Below are positions 57,620 to 64,000 of a DNA stretch of 64,000 nucleotides, in pieces (positions within the stretch are counted from its first letter, which is position 1; each line of letters opens with the position of its first letter). This DNA is from Leucogyrophana mollusca (lineage: Eukaryota; Basidiomycota; Agaricomycetes; Boletales). The notes beneath the pieces were generated by a model that did not search any database, was not told the DNA's origin, and was given only the letters and a program-made list of their open reading frames with translations. The stretch covers positions 1 through 64,000 of the forward strand of contig MU266389.1 of the NCBI GenBank assembly GCA_021014945.1. The letters run 5' to 3'. The translations under genes and the position numbers were made by a program.

Positions 57620-60584
57620 ATGCATCGTCGTACCGCTCATATCCTTGGTGACGTTCGACCCATTCTTCCATCAGCACGAGCGCCAATCCACCATGTTCAA
57701 TCTCTTCGTCCGCAGTCAACCTCGTCCTCCAAATGGCCGATGCGCCAACTTCCCGCGGACGAATTTCAGCAACTAGAGAAAATAACGGAGAAGCTCGTGC
57801 GAGTAGCTTCGGGCACCAGGATCACCCCGCGAGGCGGCTGGAAGCACTCGCGGACAGTCCGGGGAGATGAGAAGCGCCTCGCTGATCTCGTTCAGCCAAC
57901 TCAAAAGGCGCGGAAACCTGTCTCTGAGACGCAGGCTGCATTCATGACACCTGAGGACACAGCGGCTGAAGGAACATTGCCTGAGACGTCTGCCGCTCCC
58001 CCCCTGGAATCTGGGACTTTGGTCGAGATTCGAAAGTGCGTGCCATCGGATTCCTGTCGACTCTTTCTGACCGTTCTGAAGGACCGGGGTCGTGACTTAT
58101 GGTATCGTGTTAAGCGGTGCTTACTACGACAAACGCACCTGGACGCTTTCTTTGACACCTAACGGAGAAGTTGTGCAGCACGTAGATGCTGACGTCTTCA
58201 TCGAGATTCCGAGAGTTGTTCCACGAGATCTAGCTCTTCGCGCAGGCCATACTGCATCCCCTCTCAACCAGACGGAAGTCATGGCCCGTGTGGAGATTTT
58301 GAGGCGCCTACGAGAAATTGAAAACGCCGTCATCAAGGCATACAATGTCATCGGACATAATAACAAGGCGTTGTATCCTCTAGTGCGCGCAAAGCATCCA
58401 GACGAGTGGGCCACCATCTCGCTCCCTGCTGCTGCTGATCTCATTGCCGACTACCAACGCGGCACATTTACCACGCTCTTAGCCGTGCATAAGTACCTCA
58501 TGGCTCGACCCACCGAGTTTGTTGCTGACGTTGCATTGCATCGCCTCCATCAAACCTTTGAGGTCCGCCCCCAGTCGCACATCGACAAGCTCGAAGCCGT
58601 CGCGTTGATGCTCCGCCAGAGAAGTCCCACGCTTCATAGCTTTATCGACAAGGCGCGACATATCATCCATTCGAACAAACAATGTGCTCGAGAATCGTGG
58701 GACGACCCTCTGTCCGTGGCAGAGGTGGAAGATGTTATCTATACTACGGAGGACCGTGCTATCATTGATGTACTTCGTCATGCTCTGCGCCGTTCCCGCG
58801 ACGTGCAGCAGGATCCTTACTCAGGCGTGGTAGCGAGCATCATCAAGAAGCTCAACATCTATGAATTTGATCGGGCGGACGAGTCGGTGCTGAGAGAGGC
58901 ACTTGTAGACCTTGGAGAGTTCGGTTCCTGGGACGATCTTGTAACCCGAAGGAGGGAACTGAATTTGGACCATCGGCCAGAGGAGGAGTCCCCCAAAGTT
59001 ATAGCCCAGAACGAGATCGTGAAGCAAAATTTAAGCTTAAATGCTCAAACGCGCAATCCAACGGCCCCGCTGGGCGACGAAGACTTCTACATCCGTGATC
59101 CGGTTGGACACCTCCGCCATGACTTCGGTGATCTTCCCGTTTATGTCGTAGATGACGTTGGTGCCGAAGAATTGGACGACGGTCTGTCAGTGGAAGCCAT
59201 CCCGTCAGAGCCTGGCTCAGCATGGGTTCATGTCCACATCGCGGATCCAACCTCCATCATCCCCCCTACCCATGTATTTGCTCGCCAAGCACGCGAAATG
59301 GGAACAACTGCGTACTTCATTCCAAGGACTTGGCCCATGCTACCGACTTCTCTGACTCACCAGAAGTTGAGTTTGGGCACTGTCTCGCGGTCGGGACAAC
59401 CAGAGCCTGTGCTGACCTTCAGCTTCAAGATCGATGCAGAGGGCAGTATTGCAGACTGGACAGTTAGAGCTGGATTGGTCAGGAACATCATGTCCATCAA
59501 CTATGACGATGTTGATAGTATCCTGGGGTACAAGAAACTCTCCGGAGCTTATCCTTTTGGCTCCAAGCCCTCGCAGGCGCCGACTGTTTCTCGCACAAGC
59601 GACCTGGATGACCTTCACGTAGGAAGTCTGCGTCTATTAGATGTCATCGCACGTCGGCATCGACTTCGTAACCGCCAGTTCAGTGATCCATTCAACTTCA
59701 GTGTCCCCAAGGTCAATATCTCAGTTTCACCCAAGCCACTACCCGAGGCACCCTCACATTCGTGGAAACCGGCGCAGTTTCGAGGTTTCCCTGATGTTAC
59801 CTATGAAGTCAAGACTCAATACCACGACGAATATGGGTCACGCCTGATGATCGCAGAATTCATGAAATCGGCTTGTCGCATTGCATCTCGGTGGCTTTCA
59901 GCTAAAGGCGTGCCTATGTTGCGTCGAGTGTCAAGACCACCAATTGCATTGAACGATTCGGCTTTCGAGCAGCTTGCATCCACTAGAGATGATGCCGGCT
60001 ACGTGGATTACTACGCAGCCCTCAAATCCGAAATATACATGCCCCCAGTGGATTATACTCTTGATCCCGGCATGCACTGGAGTTTGGGAGTCCCTGCTGG
60101 AGAGGGGTATATTCGGGTCACGTCTCCCCTTCGGAGATACAGCGACTTGCTTGCGCATTGGCAAATCAAATCCGCGCTACTCAGCTCGGGATCCTCACCC
60201 GCTTCCCATTTCTTCTCGCCAGAATGGCTGATGGCGTACGGAAAAGAAGCCCTGCTGAACGAAAAGTCTGCCAAACGTGGATTCGAGGCACATCGGAAGC
60301 ACTGGGCGTACATGTACCTCAAACGATGGGTGGAGCACCCGAGGCCAGCAAAAGATCGCCCAGACCCGCTGAGCTCCATCTCTGGTCGCATAACGAGCAG
60401 CATGAAACTCAACAGGATCCACAAGGACCATCATTGGAGCTGTATCTTGCCGGATCTCGGTGTTTCTGCCACGCTCGCAAGCCCCCGCGCGAGGGAATTG
60501 GAAATTGGAGAGGAAATCCATAACATGAAGATAGACAAGATTCGACTGGGCTATAAGCCGATGATATACCTCTCCCAAACTTGA
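57620..60584 (+). CDS. DSS1: Mitochondrial exoribonuclease DSS1 (RNB family)
   Basis: DSS1 is the 3'-5' exoribonuclease of the mitochondrial degradosome, working with the helicase SUV3. Two exons (57620-58035 and 58082-60584) give 972 residues. The N-terminus MHRRTAHILGDVRPILPSAR is basic and presequence-like. The exon junction gives VEIRKTGVVTYGIVLSGAYY. The long middle has helical RNA-binding regions. The RNB domain shows YVVDDVGAEELDDGLSVEAI with the catalytic Asp cluster, WVHVHIADPTSIIPPTHVFA, YFIPRTWPMLP, MIAEFMKSACRIASRWL, and YIRVTSPLRRYSDLLAHWQI. A C-terminal S1-like tail ends YLSQT. The start was chosen as the first ATG in the frame after the divergent promoter. Confidence 0.93.
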
Positions 60585-60824
60585 TTTAATATTATGTATC
60601 GCGTCATAGCCAGCTTTAATTGCATCCCATCTCCGTCGGAATGTCCATTGTCGTCTCACAAGCTTTCTGCCTCTTCTGATTGGCCCAAACTGGTTTGCTG
60701 ACTAAGCAATGCAGTATGGTTCGATGCCATTTCTGTCAAATTTTTGACCTCAAAAATCCCAACGCGTCGTGGGACCACTTCACACTCGAGTCGGACGCGC
60801 TGTGCATCTTGTTCTTTCACTACC

Positions 60825-62867
60825 ATGTCGCTCAATAACACTGTGCCCGTCATGGGCTATGTGTCTACGATATACGACCAGACTCAAACCTATGTCGCTG
60901 CATCTCCCGGTCGCGCCGTTCTCCTTGCGGTAGTGTACTCCCCCATTATCGCAATCCTGCTGAACGCGCTCCAGCAGCTAGTAAGTCGTAGTTGATAACG
61001 CGGAAACGCTTTTATTGATATCTCCCCCAGATTATTCCGCGCAACCGTTCATTACCTCCCGTTGTGTTCCACTGGATCCCCTTCATTGGGTCTGCTATAT
61101 CGTACGGCAACGATCCTTTGAACTTCTTCTTCAAATGCAGGGAGAAGGTGCGCTGGTGTTGGCCTCATAGTGTCACGCATGAACGTTCTAACGAGCCTAC
61201 TAGTATGGAGATGTCTTCACTTTTATTCTATTCGGTCGCAAGGTTACAGTTGCTCTCGGAGCAAAAGGCAATAATTTCGTTCTCGGGGGAAAATCTACGG
61301 CCTTCTCTGCAGAGGATGCTTACACAGTACGTATGGCGTCAGCGGTGCTATAACTCCTGCTCACAGCTCGTCCTTCCGCCTCCAGCACTTCACCACGCCT
61401 GTCTTCGGAAAAGATGTCGTATACGATGTGCCCAACGAGGTCTTCATGGAGCAGAAGAAGTTCGTCAAAGTAGGCCTCACCATGGAGAACTTCCGCAGCT
61501 ATGTTGGCATGATCGAGGATGAAGTAGACGAATTCATGAAGACGGATGCTGCCTTCCTCATCTATCAGATGAACGACATCAACGAGTGGGGCAGATTCGA
61601 CGCTACGGATGTCATGGCTCAAATCACCATCCTAACAGCATCACGTACCCTTCAAGGCAAAGAAGTCAGGGGCAACTTGGACAAGTCTTTCTCGCAGCTG
61701 TACAATGATCTCGACGGTGGCTTCACTCCTCTCAACTTCATGTTCCCGAACCTCCCTCTGGAAAGTTACCGTCGACGTGATGAAGCCCACAAAAAGATGA
61801 GCCAATTCTACGTCGATATCATCCGCAAGCGTAAAGAAACTGGTGATGTAAGTTATCCCGACGTTCCTAGGAGTTATTCACCAATACATTATTGCAGGAC
61901 GAACAAGATATGATCTCGGCCCTTAGAACCCAGAAGTACCGCGATGGAAGACCCATACCAGATCACGAAATGGCGCATATCATGATTGCACTTCTTATGG
62001 CTGGCCAGCACACGAGCTCGGCCACCGGCTCCTGGGCTCTGTTACATTTGGCCAACAGCCCTGAAGTACAGTAAGTAGTCCCAAGGCTCATTTACCTATC
62101 TATCTCACACGCTTTGAACGCCAGAGAGGCTCTGTACAAGGAACAGGTCGAGAACTTCGCAACGCCCGATGGGAAGCTCAGGTCTATGACCTATGAGGAA
62201 TTCCGCAAGCTGCCTGTCTTGGACTCAGTCATTCGCGAGACACTGCGCATACACCCTCCTATTCACAGCATCATGCGCAAGGTTCGCTCAGACGTTCCCG
62301 TACCCCCGACTCTCGCTGCGCCTTCCAAGGACGGTACCTATGTTGTTCCGAAGGGACACTTTGTACTCGCCTCGGCTGCCGTCAGCCAGGTCGATCCCCT
62401 TATCTGGTCGAACCCTGAGGTGTTCGACCCAACCCGCTGGAGCGATCCCGAGGGTGTTGCAGCACAGGCTTTCAATACCTACGCTGACGAGGGTGGCGAG
62501 AAGATCGATTATGGTTTCGGCGCAGTTAGCAAAGGAACCGAGAGCCCTTACCAGCCGTTTGGCGCTGGTCGACACAGATGCATTGGCGAGCAGGTATGTC
62601 AATGCTTGTTTGATTGCATACCTCGTCCCAGTCCCACTGAATATGACGTTGTTTGTAGTTCGCTTACCTGCAACTGGGAGTTGTCATTACCACGATTATC
62701 CGCCGTGTTGAGCTCCGGTTAGAGACCGATTCTGTCCCTGAGCAAAACTACCATGTAGGTCTATTTCTTCGTCCACATCGTCTCTGTTGCTGACTCTACT
62801 TTAGACCATGATTACGATGCCTAAGAAGCCCCGCAACATTTGTTTTAGACGCAGGAATTTTGACTAA
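60825..62867 (+). CDS. CYP51: Sterol 14-alpha-demethylase (cytochrome P450 51)
   Basis: CYP51/ERG11 removes the 14-alpha methyl of lanosterol or eburicol in ergosterol synthesis at the ER and is the azole target. Eight exons (60825-60980, 61031-61147, 61204-61326, 61386-61847, 61898-62070, 62125-62593, 62659-62754, 62805-62867) close to 552 residues. An N-terminal membrane helix ([19 protein letters not shown]) is followed by [20 protein letters not shown]. The substrate-recognition region is [20 protein letters not shown]. The I helix reads [18 protein letters not shown], the K helix ETLR (E-x-x-R), and the heme loop [12 protein letters not shown], all intact. The protein ends [16 protein letters not shown]. 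The Tyr in VVYDVPN aligns with the region often altered in azole-resistant fungi and is unmodified here. Confidence 0.95.
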
Positions 62868-64000
62868 GGACACATTGGTTCAATGATACCACACATCTAG
62901 AGTATAATGCTTTCTATTTACTGCTTGTCAAACCTTGAGTCTTGGCATATATACCGACTGCAGATCTCGGCATCCTCTGTTCCGCAGTCCTACGACCTCC
63001 AGTGAATGGAAGTAGCCTCCCAAGGCCCCGAAAACGATATATACCATCCACCGGGAGTCTCCAGCACATTCTCATTGGTGTATTGACCCGTGCACAGCTG
63101 ATCACAGTGCTTGTTTTTCAATCTTTAAGTCGAAGCCTCTGTTTGGCAGGGTTGCTCCCGATCGTGACGTCGTGGAGGGCGCCCACGCATTTCTCGAGAC
63201 AGACTCGTTCCACGCAATGAACGTAAAGTGAAAGGATGAATAGCAAGATTAATGAATCCTGTCGGTCTCTTGCTTGGAGGCGAGCTGACCACGGTTACAA
63301 GGGGGCCGACGCCCACAGTAGAGGCAGAAGTGCCAAACACAAACACGGCCAACATTCCGCCACCCCCTGGAGGATTGTGAAAGGTTGCCAATCAATCTTG
63401 GAAGCTGGCATAACTGCATAAGACTTACGTAGATCGTATAGTCGTATAGTAGGCACCATTGGCAGCCAGGTTAGGGTATGCGTGGGACTGGAGAAGCATG
63501 GACGGTGAATGCCATCGAGGACATGGCAGTCGTATCTGCGGCACTCCTCTCTGTCATAGTCCACCGCTATATGCTACCCGCAAGGCCGTCCACGGATTGG
63601 ACTGGTATCTCGTTGAAAGTGGGGGTGACTCCGCGTGAATAAGGAATCTCTCGGAGACACCCTTGAACAACGTGGTGACGGCGGGTATATTCCCAGTCTG
63701 CACCCTATCATAGTCTCAGTAGGCAGACCATATGGAAGGAGGACAGTCCCAGATAATAGACTGGGTGTGAAATGAACGCATAGGTGATAGTTGCTGGGGA
63801 GCGCCAAGGGCTGTATCTCGTTGAATTCCTCGTCAGAAGACGACATTATTCACTAATGAAGAGTTCAACGATATACGCTGAACGTCGTCGTCACAGCAAA
63901 CCACGTTCAACGACCGGAGTGTGGTATCCTGTAGTACTTGTCTTGTTACGGTGACCATTCCAGGCATTCCAGTGTGACAGTCACTAATCGTCTGTGACTT
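62868..64000. other. Right flank, no firmly supported gene
   Basis: On the minus strand an ATG at 63846 opens MSSSDEEFNEIQPLALPSNY, and hydrophobic frames lie at 63295-63460. These could be exons of an unknown gene, but I found no consistent splicing and no domain. The rest shows nothing recognisable. Confidence 0.35.

Noticed and set aside
63125..63846. Possible minus-strand gene at the right end
   Set aside because: The ATG at 63846 and the hydrophobic frames downstream could not be joined by plausible introns, and no family was recognised.

Overview
This window is nuclear DNA of a filamentous basidiomycete, most likely an Agaricomycete. Genes are interrupted by many short GT-AG introns (about 45-120 nt) and lie close together on both strands. 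Mushroom-type families are present: a Plavaka DDE transposon, a DUF6532 gene, phi-like glutathione transferases and a fungal F-box gene. There is no operon structure, CRISPR array, virus or secondary-metabolite core enzyme. The species cannot be named from sequence alone. Gene models were built by hand from splice signals and family conservation. Where exon lengths are quoted, the reading phases were checked.

Layout. 0-3.6 kb: a Plavaka (CACTA-like) transposon with an intact transposase gene. 3.7-6.3 kb: a DUF6532 gene. 7.1-10.6 kb: a divergent pair of glutathione transferase paralogs. 11.1-14.2 kb: PWP1 and eIF3j, tail to tail. 14.7-15.2 kb: a damaged small-secreted-protein (SSP) gene. 15.5-21.5 kb: ORC1, NDUFAF7 and eIF6. 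22.8-27.1 kb: galactose mutarotase and galactokinase in tandem. 28.4 kb: a second SSP gene. 29.5-34.5 kb: a large PPS1-like dual-specificity phosphatase with an 849-nt intron holding a minisatellite. 36.3 kb: an intron-containing tRNA-Leu(CAA). 38.3 kb: a third SSP gene. 39.4-43.1 kb: an unknown 1203-residue protein. 43.9-47.7 kb: ribosomal protein eS10, an O-fucosyltransferase-like protein and the PP1 inhibitor YPI1. 48.1-50.5 kb: a fourth SSP gene and a MYND zinc-finger gene. 53.1-54.5 kb: indoleamine 2,3-dioxygenase. 55.3-56.1 kb: an F-box pseudogene with one nonsense codon. 56.5-62.9 kb: a nuclear zinc-finger protein, the mitochondrial RNase DSS1 and sterol 14-alpha-demethylase CYP51.

Most genes are conserved housekeeping genes: ribosome biogenesis and translation (PWP1, eIF3j, eIF6, eS10), replication (ORC1), mitochondrial function (NDUFAF7, DSS1) and ergosterol synthesis (CYP51). 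Mutarotase and galactokinase perform consecutive steps at the entry to the Leloir galactose pathway.

The most original signal is a family of four small secreted proteins scattered between these genes at 14.7, 28.4, 38.3 and 48.1 kb. Sequence similarity is weak. However, all four carry a phase-1 intron exactly six codons after a conserved cysteine, and two share a 21-nt microexon with that cysteine. I do not recognise the family as described. A beta/gamma-crystallin-like fold is only a guess.
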